From NCBI GenBank assembly GCA_937923745.1, contig CALDUO010000016.1:1-45120 (forward strand): a stretch of DNA of 45,120 nucleotides. Reading direction: 5' to 3'. This stretch comes from an uncultured Granulosicoccaceae bacterium (lineage in GTDB: Bacteria; Pseudomonadota; Gammaproteobacteria; Granulosicoccales; Granulosicoccaceae). Within the stretch, counting starts at the first letter, position 1. Every line of letters starts with the position of its first letter. Under the pieces are notes generated by a model. That model searched no databases and had not been told where the DNA came from. It saw only the letters and a list, made by a program, of their open reading frames with translations. Position numbers and translations under genes: made by a program. Positions 25,093 through 34,714 of this stretch are shown in pieces.

Positions 25093-26393
25093 TATCGTGC
25101 TCCTTTCTGGGCAGCGCGAAGACCGGCTGACAGATCTGCAATTAAATCAGCGGAATCTTCAATACCCACCGACAGCCTGATCAGACCGGCAGATATACCA
25201 GAGTTCAGTAATGCTTCAGCATCCATTCTTGAGTGTGTCGTACTGGCTGGATGTATCACCAACGACTTCGCATCACCCACATTGGCAAGGTGGGAGAACA
25301 ATTCCAGTGAATCTATAAAATGCATACCTGCCTCGCGCCCTCCTTTCAGTTCAAAACTAAACACGGCACCACACCCTTTCGGCAGAAGCTCTTTAGCCAG
25401 TTTATGATCCGGGTGTGAGGCAAGCGACGGATGGGCAACAGATTCAACAGCTTCGTGTGAGTCCAGAAAGTCGACTATTTTTTGGGTGTTGCTGACATGG
25501 CGGTCCATGCGCATGGGCAAGGTTTCAATGCCCTGCAGAATATGAAAGGCATTGGTGGGACTCAGTGCTGCTCCGAAGTCGCGCAAGCCCTCTTTCCTTG
25601 CACGCATGATGAAAGCAATGGGGCCAAACTCCTCAACGAAATCCATACCGTGAAAACCTGCATACGGTTCGGTCAGCTCCGGGAACCGACCCGACCCTTC
25701 CCAGTCAAATTTTCCGGAGTCAACCAGCGCACCACCTACGGCCACACCATGACCACCCATGAACTTGGTCAGTGAATGCATCACGATATCAACGCCGTAA
25801 TCGAAAGGGCGTATTAGATAAGGTGTGGTTAATGTCGCGTCTACCGCCAGCGGCAGCCCATGTCGATGCGCCACTTCAGAGAGTTTTGGCAAATTCAGCA
25901 CTTCCATTTTCGGGTTACCGACCGTCTCACCAAAAATTACTTTGGTGTTGGGCTGAATGGCTTTTTCGAAGGCGTCGATATCTGTGGGATCTACGAAGGT
26001 GGTGCTGACGCCAAAGCGCGGCAATGTATATGACAGCAGATTATGGGTACCGCCATATAAAGAGCGAGAGGCCACAATATGGCTACCCGCACCGGCGAGT
26101 GTTGACAACCCAAGGTGAATGGCCGCCATGCCACTGGCTGTGCAGACTGCACCCACGCCGCCCTCAAGCGAAGCCACACGCTCTTCGAGTACTCCGACGG
26201 TGGGATTGGAAATGCGGGAATACACATGCCCGGCGCGTCCGATATTAAACAGCGACGAGGCTTGGTCAGTGTCTTTAAACACAAACGAGGTAGACTGATA
26301 GATGGGGGTAGCTCTCGCCCCGGTTTCGCGATCAGGTTTTTGCCCGGCATGCAGGCTAAGTGTGTCAAAATTAATGTGTTTTGGGCCTGCCAT
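25092..26393 (-). CDS. metY: O-acetylhomoserine aminocarboxypropyltransferase (sulfhydrylase)
   Basis: PLP-dependent Cys/Met-metabolism enzyme making homocysteine from O-acetylhomoserine and sulfide. It is 433 aa, normal for MetY. Visible features are ATPIYQSTSFVF, YSRISNPTVGVLEERVASLEGG, ASGMAAIHL, and the PLP lysine Lys210 in HSLTKFMGGHG. The cofactor Asp sits in VDATLTTPYL, a variant of the common VDNTFATP. ATG 26393 was chosen because AGAGGA lies about six bases upstream. The frame runs 158 codons further but only as antisense of the dehydrogenase gene. It is divergent from 26503 and overlaps the hydrolase start downstream. Confidence 0.88.
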   Translation of the reverse strand: MAGPKHINFDTLSLHAGQKPDRETGARATPIYQSTSFVFKDTDQASSLFNIGRAGHVYSRISNPTVGVLEERVASLEGGVGAVCTASGMAAIHLGLSTLAGAGSHIVASRSLYGGTHNLLSYTLPRFGVSTTFVDPTDIDAFEKAIQPNTKVIFGETVGNPKMEVLNLPKLSEVAHRHGLPLAVDATLTTPYLIRPFDYGVDIVMHSLTKFMGGHGVAVGGALVDSGKFDWEGSGRFPELTEPYAGFHGMDFVEEFGPIAFIMRARKEGLRDFGAALSPTNAFHILQGIETLPMRMDRHVSNTQKIVDFLDSHEAVESVAHPSLASHPDHKLAKELLPKGCGAVFSFELKGGREAGMHFIDSLELFSHLANVGDAKSLVIHPASTTHSRMDAEALLNSGISAGLIRLSVGIEDSADLIADLSAGLRAAQKGAR

Positions 26394-26413
26394 ACTGTCC
26401 TCTGGTGTCACAC

Positions 26414-26429
26414 GCCGGTCAATACCGGC
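26414..26429. promoter_or_regulatory. perfect hairpin in the metY / dehydrogenase divergent spacer
   Basis: GCCGGT and ACCGGC (26414-26419 and 26424-26429) form an inverted repeat around a 4-base gap, 21 bases before the metY start. It could be an operator or a leader hairpin. It does not have the shape of a SAM riboswitch. Confidence 0.3.
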
Positions 26430-26502
26430 ATGAAATAGTGTGCCGCATACGGTATGGTATCGCACCTGATATTTCGTCACTACTTTTACACGAGAACCAA
26501 CC

Positions 26503-27810
26503 ATGAATCGAACCATCAATAGCGTGGGCGTGATCGGCGCAGGGACCATGGGCGCTGGCATCGCGGGCGTTTGTGCCGCTGCCGGTCTCGATGTGCATTT
26601 GCTCGACCTGACCGAGGAAGCTGCAACCAAAGCCGTCGAGCGACTACAGGGCGGACGCAATCCGGCTATCACCGGTGACGCGGCAGCAAAAATCACCTGT
26701 GGCGCCATCGACGCCGACCTCGCCCGGCTAGCGGAATCTGACTGGATCTGTGAGGTCATCATTGAAGACCTTGCAGCCAAGCGAGCGTTGTTTGAACGGG
26801 TGGAGGCTATTCGAAAAACCGGCTCCATTGTGACCAGCAACACCTCCGGCATACCGCTGCGTGACATCTACCAAGACATGCCCGAGCGCTTCAAACAGGA
26901 TGTTGCCGTCACCCACTTCTTTAACCCCGTGCATATCATGCGGCTACTGGAACTGGTGCCCGGCGAACACACCGACCCCGATGTCATGACCTCACTGGCA
27001 GCCTTTTTTGGCAACACCCTGAACAAGGGTGTGGTTTACGCCAAAGACACGGTTAACTTTATCGGTAATCGCATCGGCTGCTTTTGGATACTGGCCGGAC
27101 TCCACAAAGGGCTTGCCGCACAGAAAAATGGTTTGAGTATGGAAACCATCGATACATTGATGTCGAAACCCATGGGTCTGCCACCCACCGGTTTGTATGG
27201 GCTGGTTGACCTGATTGGCCTCGACATCATGGACTCAGTTGCCAAAAACCTGCGGGTTAATCTGCCTGATGGTGATCGGGGTTTTGATTACATTGACTTT
27301 CCGGCCGCTGAAACCGCAATGATTGCCAGTGGCCAACTGGGACGTAAAACCGGTGGTGGTTATTACAAACTGATCAAACATGACGATGGCACCAAGACCA
27401 TGATGGTGTTTGATCTTGTTAACCAAGACTGGCGTGAGTCAGCGCCTGCATCACTCGACGAAGAGCTCACTGATTTTAAAACACTGCTGCAATCCGACAC
27501 CCCGGAAGGCCAGTTTGCCTGGGATCTGATGAGCGAGACATTCTGTTATGCCGCAAACTTGGTGCCGACCATCGCCGATGATATTGTGAATATTGATCGT
27601 GCGATGCGGTGGGGTTTTAACTGGGCGCAAGGCCCGTTTGAACTGATTGATGCGATGGGCGCTGACGCATTTGCAAAGAAACTGACCAGCGAAGGGCGTG
27701 ACGTGCCGGCTATGGTGGCTGTTCTTCAGAAGTCAGGCCACTCGTCGTTTTATAAAGAGGGTCAATACCTTACGACCGAAGGCAACTATCAGGCAATACC
27801 GGCAGAGTAG
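26503..27810 (+). CDS. stand-alone 3-hydroxyacyl-CoA dehydrogenase (FadN/FadB N-half type)
   Basis: NAD-dependent oxidation of 3-hydroxyacyl-CoA to 3-ketoacyl-CoA in beta-oxidation. The N-terminal Rossmann domain has GVIGAGTMGAGIAGVCAAAG. The catalytic region has SNTSGIPL and VTHFFNPVHIMRLLELV with the catalytic His. The C-terminal helical domains follow, with FIGNRIGCFW and GLYGLVDLIGLDIM, and a second HCDH repeat near IVNIDRAMRWGFNWAQGPFELID. At 435 aa it ends where larger relatives of about 790 aa continue into an enoyl-CoA hydratase domain, which is absent here and downstream. It is divergent from metY and followed by a hairpin. Confidence 0.87.
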   Translation: MNRTINSVGVIGAGTMGAGIAGVCAAAGLDVHLLDLTEEAATKAVERLQGGRNPAITGDAAAKITCGAIDADLARLAESDWICEVIIEDLAAKRALFERVEAIRKTGSIVTSNTSGIPLRDIYQDMPERFKQDVAVTHFFNPVHIMRLLELVPGEHTDPDVMTSLAAFFGNTLNKGVVYAKDTVNFIGNRIGCFWILAGLHKGLAAQKNGLSMETIDTLMSKPMGLPPTGLYGLVDLIGLDIMDSVAKNLRVNLPDGDRGFDYIDFPAAETAMIASGQLGRKTGGGYYKLIKHDDGTKTMMVFDLVNQDWRESAPASLDEELTDFKTLLQSDTPEGQFAWDLMSETFCYAANLVPTIADDIVNIDRAMRWGFNWAQGPFELIDAMGADAFAKKLTSEGRDVPAMVAVLQKSGHSSFYKEGQYLTTEGNYQAIPAE

Positions 27811-27825
27811 CTCGGTAGTACGTAC

Positions 27826-27854
27826 AACACCCCAGCCCTTTGAGCCGGGGTGTT
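27826..27854 (+). terminator. hairpin after the hydroxyacyl-CoA dehydrogenase gene
   Basis: AACACCCC (27826-27833) pairs with GGGGTGTT (27847-27854) across a 13-base loop, 16 bases after the stop codon. There is no following T-run, so it may be a weak or bidirectional terminator for the convergent SDR gene as well. Confidence 0.5.
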
Positions 27855-27933
27855 ACACCAGAGTGTTAATCAAAACCAATATTCAAAACTATTTATAACC
27901 CATGTTTATGCAGGCATATTGACACAGACGGCG

Positions 27934-28638
27934 CTAAACCGACTGTGTTAAGCCACCATCTACACGCAGATTTTGTCCGGTGATATAGCTTGAAGCATCA
28001 GACACCAAAAACGCTACACTTTCGGACAGCTCACGCACTTTTGCATACCGACCTGCAGGGATACGCGCAACGCGGTCTTCCTTTTCGGGCAGGCTATCGA
28101 TAAAACCTGGCAGTACATTGTTCATTCTGATGTTTTTGGCTGCATGCTGCGTGCTGTAGAGTTTGGTAAACGCTGCAAGACCCGCACGGAACACAGCTGA
28201 TGTTGGAAAATCGGGATCAGGTTCAAACACCGCAAACGTAGAGATGTTAACAATAGACCCGGTGCCTTGCTTTTCCATGATTGGCGTGACCAGACGGGCA
28301 ACACGAATAACATTCATCAGGTAATAATCCATACCGAGGTGCCAGTCTTCATCTGACAGCTCAAGGATAGGTCCCTTGGGGCCATGGCCGGTGCAATTGA
28401 CCACGCCATCGATGCGACCATAACGTGCCATGACCTTACTCACAAACGACTCAAGATCTTTGGGTTCCAGCAAAGAACCGGTGACACCCAGCCCGCCGAG
28501 TGACTCAGCCAATGCCTCGCCCTTGCCCGATGAAGACAGAATTGCGATGTCATAACCCGTCTCTGACAGTCGCTTGGCAGAGTCAGCACCAATGCCGCTT
28601 CCGCCACCGATAATAATGGCTACAGGTTTGGTTGTCAT
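27934..28638 (-). CDS. SDR-family oxidoreductase with altered active site
   Basis: Short-chain dehydrogenase fold of 234 aa. The cofactor loop is GGGSGIGADSAKRL, followed by VVNCTGHGPKGP and the catalytic-Ser region IVNIST. The Tyr-x-x-x-Lys pair is not visible: the segment normally reading YSASKAGLAAFTK is here TSAVFRAGLAAFTK, placing Ser or Thr at Tyr and Arg at Lys. NIRMNNVLPGFIDSLP and the C-terminal YITGQNLRVDGG fit the classical fold. It may use a different mechanism or bind without reducing. It is the last gene of the leftward catabolic cluster, 10 bases after the Udh-like gene. Confidence 0.82.
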   Translation of the reverse strand: MTTKPVAIIIGGGSGIGADSAKRLSETGYDIAILSSSGKGEALAESLGGLGVTGSLLEPKDLESFVSKVMARYGRIDGVVNCTGHGPKGPILELSDEDWHLGMDYYLMNVIRVARLVTPIMEKQGTGSIVNISTFAVFEPDPDFPTSAVFRAGLAAFTKLYSTQHAAKNIRMNNVLPGFIDSLPEKEDRVARIPAGRYAKVRELSESVAFLVSDASSYITGQNLRVDGGLTQSV

Positions 28639-28648
28639 ACGTGGGGTC

Positions 28649-29503
28649 CTATAATTTGTTTTCGGTCGATGTCAGTCGATCATCGATTATGTTCATGATG
28701 GCATGGCCACTGGCGCCAAGTTCGATCTTGGCAAATGGTCCGCCCTGAAACCGCTCACCCGGATCATTCAGATCGACAGGCGGAGCCTCATCAAACATGG
28801 CATCTGCATACTGTTCGGCATTGTCTTTCGGACGATAACCCAGAAAGCTTACCGCACTATTGTCAACGGTAGCCCGGTCGTTGTCCGAGACGCCATACGC
28901 TACCGTGAATTCAGTGACGGGCGTATCGATTGAGCGGGTCACGAGTTGAATAAGATCATCGTAAGACAGGTAACTACCCAATGCACGGGTACTGGTAACC
29001 TGTGCGCAGCTCAATATTCTGAGACACACGGCTTCGAGCTGCCGCTTGTCCCAATAGAGCCTCGCCAGATCTTCCGTGAAGCATTTGGCCAAACCATAAA
29101 AGGTATCCGGGCGATGCGCAACATCCACACCGATACAGTCTGTCTTGGAGTGCATGCCTACGGCATGTATAGAGCTTGCATAGACTACACGTCGCACGCC
29201 ATTCCTGTAAGCGGCCTCCCAAATGTTATAAGCACCAATAATATTCGGACCCAGTATGACTTCAAACGGCGCTTCATCACCAATGGCACCGAAATGAACA
29301 ACCATATCTGCGCCCTTAACAAAATCGTTAACCGCATCGAAGTCTGCAAGGTCAGCCTGTACATAACGTTCACCGTCATACAGTGCATCAGGCGCATCCA
29401 GAATATCGGTACTGACAAGCTCTTTACAGAGTTTGGACAGTGGCTCGCGTAGGTACGAGCCCAGCCGCCCCATCGCACCGGTTAACACCAGTTTTTCTAA
29501 CAT
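28649..29503 (-). CDS. NAD-dependent epimerase/dehydratase, uronate-dehydrogenase-like
   Basis: Extended-SDR protein of 284 aa resembling bacterial uronate dehydrogenase, which oxidises uronic acids at C1 to aldarolactones with NAD. The cofactor loop is TGAMGRLG (8-15). Ser111 (YASSIHAVG), Tyr136 and Lys140 (YGLAKCFTEDLARLY) give an intact catalytic triad. CLRILSCAQ, FLGYRPKDNAEQYAD and DLNDPGERFQGGPF near the end are typical of the Udh group. Unlike Udh itself, the context is a hydantoinase/FAD cluster, so another hydroxy or aldose acid substrate is possible. Confidence 0.8.
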   Translation of the reverse strand: MLEKLVLTGAMGRLGSYLREPLSKLCKELVSTDILDAPDALYDGERYVQADLADFDAVNDFVKGADMVVHFGAIGDEAPFEVILGPNIIGAYNIWEAAYRNGVRRVVYASSIHAVGMHSKTDCIGVDVAHRPDTFYGLAKCFTEDLARLYWDKRQLEAVCLRILSCAQVTSTRALGSYLSYDDLIQLVTRSIDTPVTEFTVAYGVSDNDRATVDNSAVSFLGYRPKDNAEQYADAMFDEAPPVDLNDPGERFQGGPFAKIELGASGHAIMNIIDDRLTSTENKL

Positions 29504-29541
29504 AAAATTCTCACAGGGTTATCGGTTGGCAACAGCCTATT

Positions 29542-30762
29542 TTAAATAACTGCTTTTTCAACAAACGGTTCGTTGTTTTCAATACGGTCGTAGTGGAACG
29601 GAGACAGATCCAATGAGCGATACTCACCATAGGTAATCATCTCAGCTGTGCCACGGCCCATTGCCGGTGATTGCTGAAATCCGTGACCTGAAAAACCATT
29701 GACAAAAATAAAATTCTTCACTGTCGTGTGAGGCCCCAAAATGGCATTTTGATCAAAGGTATTAAATGCATAATGCCCTGCCCATGAATTCACGAGTTTA
29801 ATGGCTTCAAATTGAGGTATGCGATTAGCGATGGCAGGCCATACCTTGTTTTCCCAAATAGCGGGGTCTTCTACAAAGTCGTTGTAGTCAACAGCAGGAT
29901 CAACATCGGGCGGACAACCGGCCAAATAATAGGTGCCATCAGTGCGCACATGTATACCGGTCGGATCGATAGTAAGTGGTAGGTCACGGTCAAGCGGTTC
30001 CGCTGCATCAAAAATAAACGTATAGCGTTTCCGTGGCTCAACAGGAAGTTCGATACCAGCCATGCGTGATGTCAGTACTGCACGCGGACCTGATGCATTC
30101 ACCACCTGCCCGCAGCTCACCTTGTCACCAGACGCCAGCACCACAGTGTCTACCGCCGAACCCGCTGCATTCAGGGTCATGTCTACCACTTCGTTGGTCA
30201 GAAACTCAACACCCTTTTCACGGGCCGAGCGTTTCCACCAATCAAACAGGGTGTTGCCGTCAAAGTAACCCTCGTCAATCAGGTTATGGCTACCGACGAC
30301 CAGATCATCGACTTTATAAAACGGATAGTCGCGTTTGATTTCCTCGGGTGTCATGATTTTTGTCCCTGCACCACACGCTACCTGTATTGCCTGATTTTCC
30401 CGAAGCACATCAGCAAACGGCTCGTTGTCGGCCAGATACATGTAGCCATAATTTTGTATGGTCAGTTCGGGTACCCGTGGATCATCATCAAAATAGCGCC
30501 GCAGGTTTTTTACAAAATCGGCGGCGAACTGTGATATGCGCACATTAATCTCTCGCGAGAACTGTTGCCGCATACAACTGTTGGTGTGTGCGGTTGATGT
30601 GAACTCATAGGTCGGATCTTTTTCCACCACCAATATACGACCATCAAAATCTTTATTGCTGGCCAAAAACCAAGCCACGGATGATCCGTACATTGCGCCA
30701 CCGACAATCACCACATCATAGTGTTGGGATGCCGGGGCCTGATAGGCTGCTACCTGACTCAT
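29542..30762 (-). CDS. FAD-dependent oxidoreductase (DAO/sarcosine oxidase-like)
   Basis: Flavoprotein of 406 aa in the D-amino-acid/sarcosine oxidase superfamily. The dinucleotide-binding fold is DVVIVGGAMYGSSVAWFLAS, with VVEKD binding the ribose. A DAO-like C-terminus has NSWAGHYAFNTFDQNAILG and FVNGFSGHGFQQSPAMGRG. It probably oxidises a secondary or cyclic amine or amino acid; the sequence does not show which. There is no signal peptide. It overlaps the hydantoinase gene by four bases (30759-30762), so the two proteins are coupled in expression and probably in pathway. Confidence 0.86.
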   Translation of the reverse strand: MSQVAAYQAPASQHYDVVIVGGAMYGSSVAWFLASNKDFDGRILVVEKDPTYEFTSTAHTNSCMRQQFSREINVRISQFAADFVKNLRRYFDDDPRVPELTIQNYGYMYLADNEPFADVLRENQAIQVACGAGTKIMTPEEIKRDYPFYKVDDLVVGSHNLIDEGYFDGNTLFDWWKRSAREKGVEFLTNEVVDMTLNAAGSAVDTVVLASGDKVSCGQVVNASGPRAVLTSRMAGIELPVEPRKRYTFIFDAAEPLDRDLPLTIDPTGIHVRTDGTYYLAGCPPDVDPAVDYNDFVEDPAIWENKVWPAIANRIPQFEAIKLVNSWAGHYAFNTFDQNAILGPHTTVKNFIFVNGFSGHGFQQSPAMGRGTAEMITYGEYRSLDLSPFHYDRIENNEPFVEKAVI

Positions 30763-33700
30763 GTCTTTTTACTACCTGTCGTTGGCTTTTGGGTTGCCTG
30801 ACTGATCATTGTATCCATTTCTGCGTCACTCAATCCATAGTCAGCGCGTGCAGTGTCTCTGGAAATATAACCACCCACCAGGTCCCGTGCTATGGCGTCA
30901 CGGTCGCGTTGATGAGGATCACCATAACCTGCACCACCGGGGAAACCAAGCATGACTTTTCGGCCCGGCGGGACAAACTGCTTGCCTTTGCCCTGCATCA
31001 CCGACCCATCATCCTGCGCGATAGTCGTTGGCGCACCTGACAAACCACCACGCCGCCCTATCGCCGGGTGATCAACCCGGTCGAACATAGCCTGAAAATC
31101 AAACTCATGACCCTCGGTGACACCTACTTCCATATATTGTCCCAGACCACCCCGAAACTGACCTGCCCCACCACTGTCCTGCCGAAGTTCTTTTCGCCAG
31201 ATAATCACGGGACCTGTCTGCTCGGTGGCCTCAACGGGCATGGTCATGACACCTGACGGGAAAGCCGTGGCGTTTAACCCGTCATACTCAGGCCGTGCAC
31301 CCGAACCTCCAGAATTAAACGTCAGCACTTCCGCCCGCACCGCCTCTTTCGGAGCAGGCTCATCGCTTCGCGGCCTGATCGATACCTGGAAATTACACAA
31401 GGTGCCGGCACCTTCAGCGGGTACAACACCAGGCAGAATTTTATCAAGCGCATTAAACACTGTATCCGGCACCATGTGTCCGATGACATGTCGAAGCGCA
31501 ACGGGCGCTGGATGTAACGCGTTGACGATACAGTTTTCCGGCGCAGTCACTTCAAATGGTGCCAGTGACGCGGTGTTGTTGGGTATACCCGGTGCCACCG
31601 CACATTTCAGCGCGTAACACGCGTAGGCTCGCGTGTAGACCAGTGGCACATTGATGCCTTTTTTCGACAACCCGGAAGTACCGGTAAAGTCACAAACAAT
31701 TTTGTCGCTCTGCAAGTCAAGGCTGACTTTCAAGTGCACGGGTGTTGAATAACCGTCTATCGTCAGCTCGCCGCTTGCCTGTTGGCGCGGCAGTTTGGCA
31801 AGGCACTCCAGTGTGGCACGGCGTGAGTTATCAAGAATAAATGTGGCTATTGCCTGCAATGATGACAAACCAAATTCGTCCATCATAGTGACCAGCCGTT
31901 GATGGCCAATGTTGTTACAGGTTGCCAGTGCATGAATGTCACCCACGAGTTGATCGGGTACACGTACATTGCCACGAATAATACCAATGAGTGTCTGATC
32001 AACCTCACCTTTGCTGGCAAAACGCATGATGGGGATATACAAACCCTCTTCGTAGATAGAGTTGGCATCTGCGCCAAATCCGCGACCACCGATATCAACA
32101 ATATGCGCTGTACAGGCAAAAAAGCCGATCAGCTCACCACGATAAAATGACGGTGTGACCACCGTGATGTCGTGCAGGTGGCCAGTGCCTTCCCACGGAT
32201 CATTGGTGAGGTACACGTCGCCTTCACACATCGTATCGAGCCCAATGCGACGAATAAAATGCCCCACAGATTCAGCCATCGCATTCACGTGGCCCGGTGT
32301 GCCGGTTACTGCCTGTGCCAACATGCGACCCTCAACATCATAGACACCGGCCGACAAGTCACCGGCTTCACGTACCGAAGTTGAAAACGCGGTACGAATT
32401 AATGCCTGCGCCTGTTCCTCGACTATCGAGATCAGCCGGTTCCACATCACCTGATGGGCAACATCTGATGCGCTCATACCAGTGGACGCAGCTTCGGTTG
32501 TGATATCCAACGTGCCATCACCCTGTACCGTTGCACGACACGACGCAGGCACCACCACCGTGGTTTCATCTTCAACGATCACCGCCGGCCCCTGCACTGA
32601 CGCAGCCATTGCCATGTCATCACGCCGCACCACGTTGGCGGTTACCTCACGCGCCAAACCTGGCTCGAAAATCTGACGCGTATCGGTAGCTTCTACCGTC
32701 GTTAACTGTGTTGCCTGCCGGGCAGGTTGCGGCGGTGGCAAGGTTGTTTTGGCATTAACAGCCCACACGGTAATTTCAATGTCCAGCCCGTCAACCACAC
32801 GCCCGAAGAGTGCCTCATAGGCGGTTTCAAACAGCAATTTAAAACAGTCCGCATCCGGGTTGGCTGCCTGCGCCGGGCTTAACTCAACCGGAATCTCCCA
32901 ACCCTGCCCCTGGTAACGCATATACACTTTGTATTCGGTATCGATCGTCGCGTTGGCATCACAGGTTCTGACAAACCCGGTGGACTCGTCACTGAGTTCA
33001 GCCAACAGTTGGCCAATGGCAACCGGATTAAAGTCAGACAGTCGCATATAGAGTGAGCGATTGGCTTCAAAGCTAAACGGTGCCCGCAAAAAACCAATGG
33101 CCGAGCCGACACCGGCACCACCGGGTATTAACATACGTTGTATGCCTAGCTTTTCGCATAAGCGACCCGCATGCAGTGGCGCGGCGCCACCAAACGCGAT
33201 CATTGTGTATTCCGACAGGTCTTCACCGTTTTCGACCGCATGAACCCGAGCCGCGTTTGCCATGTTTTCGTCAACCACTTCGGTCACACCAAACGCTGCT
33301 GCCTGTGCATCCAAATTTAAGGTGTCGCCTATCGTCTCGACAAGGCTGCGTTTGGCGCTGTCGACGTCAAGCTTAAACGCACCACCTGCAAACCGGTCAG
33401 GATCGAGTTTACCCAACACCAAATCAGCATCGGTAACTGCGGGCCGGGTGCCACCACGCCCATAACAGGCAGGACCCGGTTCGGATCCGGCGGACTCGGG
33501 CCCGACCCGTATCTGGCGCATTAAATCGAGACTGGACAGAGAACCGCCGCCAGCACCAATTTCAACCATGTCGATAACCGGTATAGAGATAGGCATACCC
33601 GAACCTTTTTTAAAACGATAGGTTCTGGCAACTTCAAAGACCCGACTGGTTTTGGGTGTCTGGTGTTTGATTAAACAGATTTTGGCGGTGGTGCCGCCCA

Positions 33701-34565
33701 TGTCAAATGACAGTACTTTATCCAATCCGTACCGTGCCGCAACATCGGCGGCAAATACCGCACCACCGGCAGGACCAGACTCAACCAGTCGCACCGGAAA
33801 ATCAGAGGCACTCTCCAGCGAAATCAGCCCACCACCCGAATGCATAAGAAAGATGGGACATTGGATGCCCTCTTGACCCAGACGCCCTTCCAGCCGCCCG
33901 AGATAGTTTTTCATCATGGGTTTGATATAGGCATTGGCGAGCACCGTATTAAAACGCTCGTACTCGCGCATTTGCGGGGACACTTCGGACGAGAGTGATA
34001 TGACCAGATGTGGCATGCGTGCCAACAGCGCATCACGAATCTGTCGCTCGTGTGCATCATTCATATAAGCGTGGATCAATCCAATCGCAACACTCTCGTA
34101 GCCACCGGATTCAATGTGTTTAACAGCGTCATCAACCGATGACTGATCGAGCGGAATCAGCACATCACCAGTGGCGGATATGCGTTCGTCTACGACCAAC
34201 CGATGCTCACGGGCCACTAAAGCCGGCGGCAGTTCGAGATTCAGATCGTACTGTTCGAAACGCGATTCGGTTCGCATCTCAATCACATCACGAAAGCCAC
34301 GGGTGGTAATCAGAGCAGTATGGGCACCACGACGCTCGATAAGCGCATTGGTGGCCAATGTCGTGCCGTGAATAATTTGTTCAATAGCGGACAATGCTAC
34401 CGATGCTTTTTTGGCAACCTGTCGCATGCCGTCAACAATGGCGTCTTCGGGTGCACCGTAAGAGGTCAGCACTTTGGCAGAGTACAGGGTATTGTGGGCT
34501 TCCAGCACGACGTCTGTAAACGTACCACCAATATCGACGCCAAGCCTGAGACGCTGTTCTGCCAT
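30759..34565 (-). CDS. fused hydantoinase A/B, 5-oxoprolinase-like ATP-dependent hydrolase
   Basis: ATP-driven opening of a cyclic amide (5-oxoproline, hydantoin or N-methylhydantoin), 1268 aa. Residues about 1-690 are HyuA: LGVDIGGTFTDVVLE, HGTTLATNALIERRGA, FDMGGTTAKICLIK and EIGAGGGSLSSLD. Residues about 705-1245 are HyuB: NRLISIVEEQAQALIRTAFS, TGTPGHVNAMAESV, LTNDPWEGTGHLHDITVVTP and GFPGGAGYGDPHQRDRDAIA. One-piece A-B fusion is the arrangement of eukaryotic and some bacterial 5-oxoprolinases; many bacteria use two genes. It is coupled to an FAD oxidoreductase and followed by Udh-like and SDR genes. The LysR gene lies 149 bases upstream. Confidence 0.9.
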   Translation of the reverse strand: MAEQRLRLGVDIGGTFTDVVLEAHNTLYSAKVLTSYGAPEDAIVDGMRQVAKKASVALSAIEQIIHGTTLATNALIERRGAHTALITTRGFRDVIEMRTESRFEQYDLNLELPPALVAREHRLVVDERISATGDVLIPLDQSSVDDAVKHIESGGYESVAIGLIHAYMNDAHERQIRDALLARMPHLVISLSSEVSPQMREYERFNTVLANAYIKPMMKNYLGRLEGRLGQEGIQCPIFLMHSGGGLISLESASDFPVRLVESGPAGGAVFAADVAARYGLDKVLSFDMGGTTAKICLIKHQTPKTSRVFEVARTYRFKKGSGMPISIPVIDMVEIGAGGGSLSSLDLMRQIRVGPESAGSEPGPACYGRGGTRPAVTDADLVLGKLDPDRFAGGAFKLDVDSAKRSLVETIGDTLNLDAQAAAFGVTEVVDENMANAARVHAVENGEDLSEYTMIAFGGAAPLHAGRLCEKLGIQRMLIPGGAGVGSAIGFLRAPFSFEANRSLYMRLSDFNPVAIGQLLAELSDESTGFVRTCDANATIDTEYKVYMRYQGQGWEIPVELSPAQAANPDADCFKLLFETAYEALFGRVVDGLDIEITVWAVNAKTTLPPPQPARQATQLTTVEATDTRQIFEPGLAREVTANVVRRDDMAMAASVQGPAVIVEDETTVVVPASCRATVQGDGTLDITTEAASTGMSASDVAHQVMWNRLISIVEEQAQALIRTAFSTSVREAGDLSAGVYDVEGRMLAQAVTGTPGHVNAMAESVGHFIRRIGLDTMCEGDVYLTNDPWEGTGHLHDITVVTPSFYRGELIGFFACTAHIVDIGGRGFGADANSIYEEGLYIPIMRFASKGEVDQTLIGIIRGNVRVPDQLVGDIHALATCNNIGHQRLVTMMDEFGLSSLQAIATFILDNSRRATLECLAKLPRQQASGELTIDGYSTPVHLKVSLDLQSDKIVCDFTGTSGLSKKGINVPLVYTRAYACYALKCAVAPGIPNNTASLAPFEVTAPENCIVNALHPAPVALRHVIGHMVPDTVFNALDKILPGVVPAEGAGTLCNFQVSIRPRSDEPAPKEAVRAEVLTFNSGGSGARPEYDGLNATAFPSGVMTMPVEATEQTGPVIIWRKELRQDSGGAGQFRGGLGQYMEVGVTEGHEFDFQAMFDRVDHPAIGRRGGLSGAPTTIAQDDGSVMQGKGKQFVPPGRKVMLGFPGGAGYGDPHQRDRDAIARDLVGGYISRDTARADYGLSDAEMDTMISQATQKPTTGSKKT

Positions 34566-34714
34566 GAGAGTGTTTCCAAACCTTAAGTCGCTGCCAGAGT
34601 AAACGAGTGACTCTAAAGTACCAATCGTTTTGGCTGATCGGGTCTATCAGTGATTGTGATGGCACAGACCGCCAACAGCGCTGGTCGGCGAGACAGCAAC
34701 GGCTGGAGGTGCTG

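Noticed and set aside
26394..26867. 158-codon N-terminal extension of the O-acetylhomoserine sulfhydrylase
   Set aside because: It is antisense to the hydroxyacyl-CoA dehydrogenase, low complexity (Ala/Ser/Pro/Arg), and ATG 26393 has a good ribosome-binding site at the normal family start.
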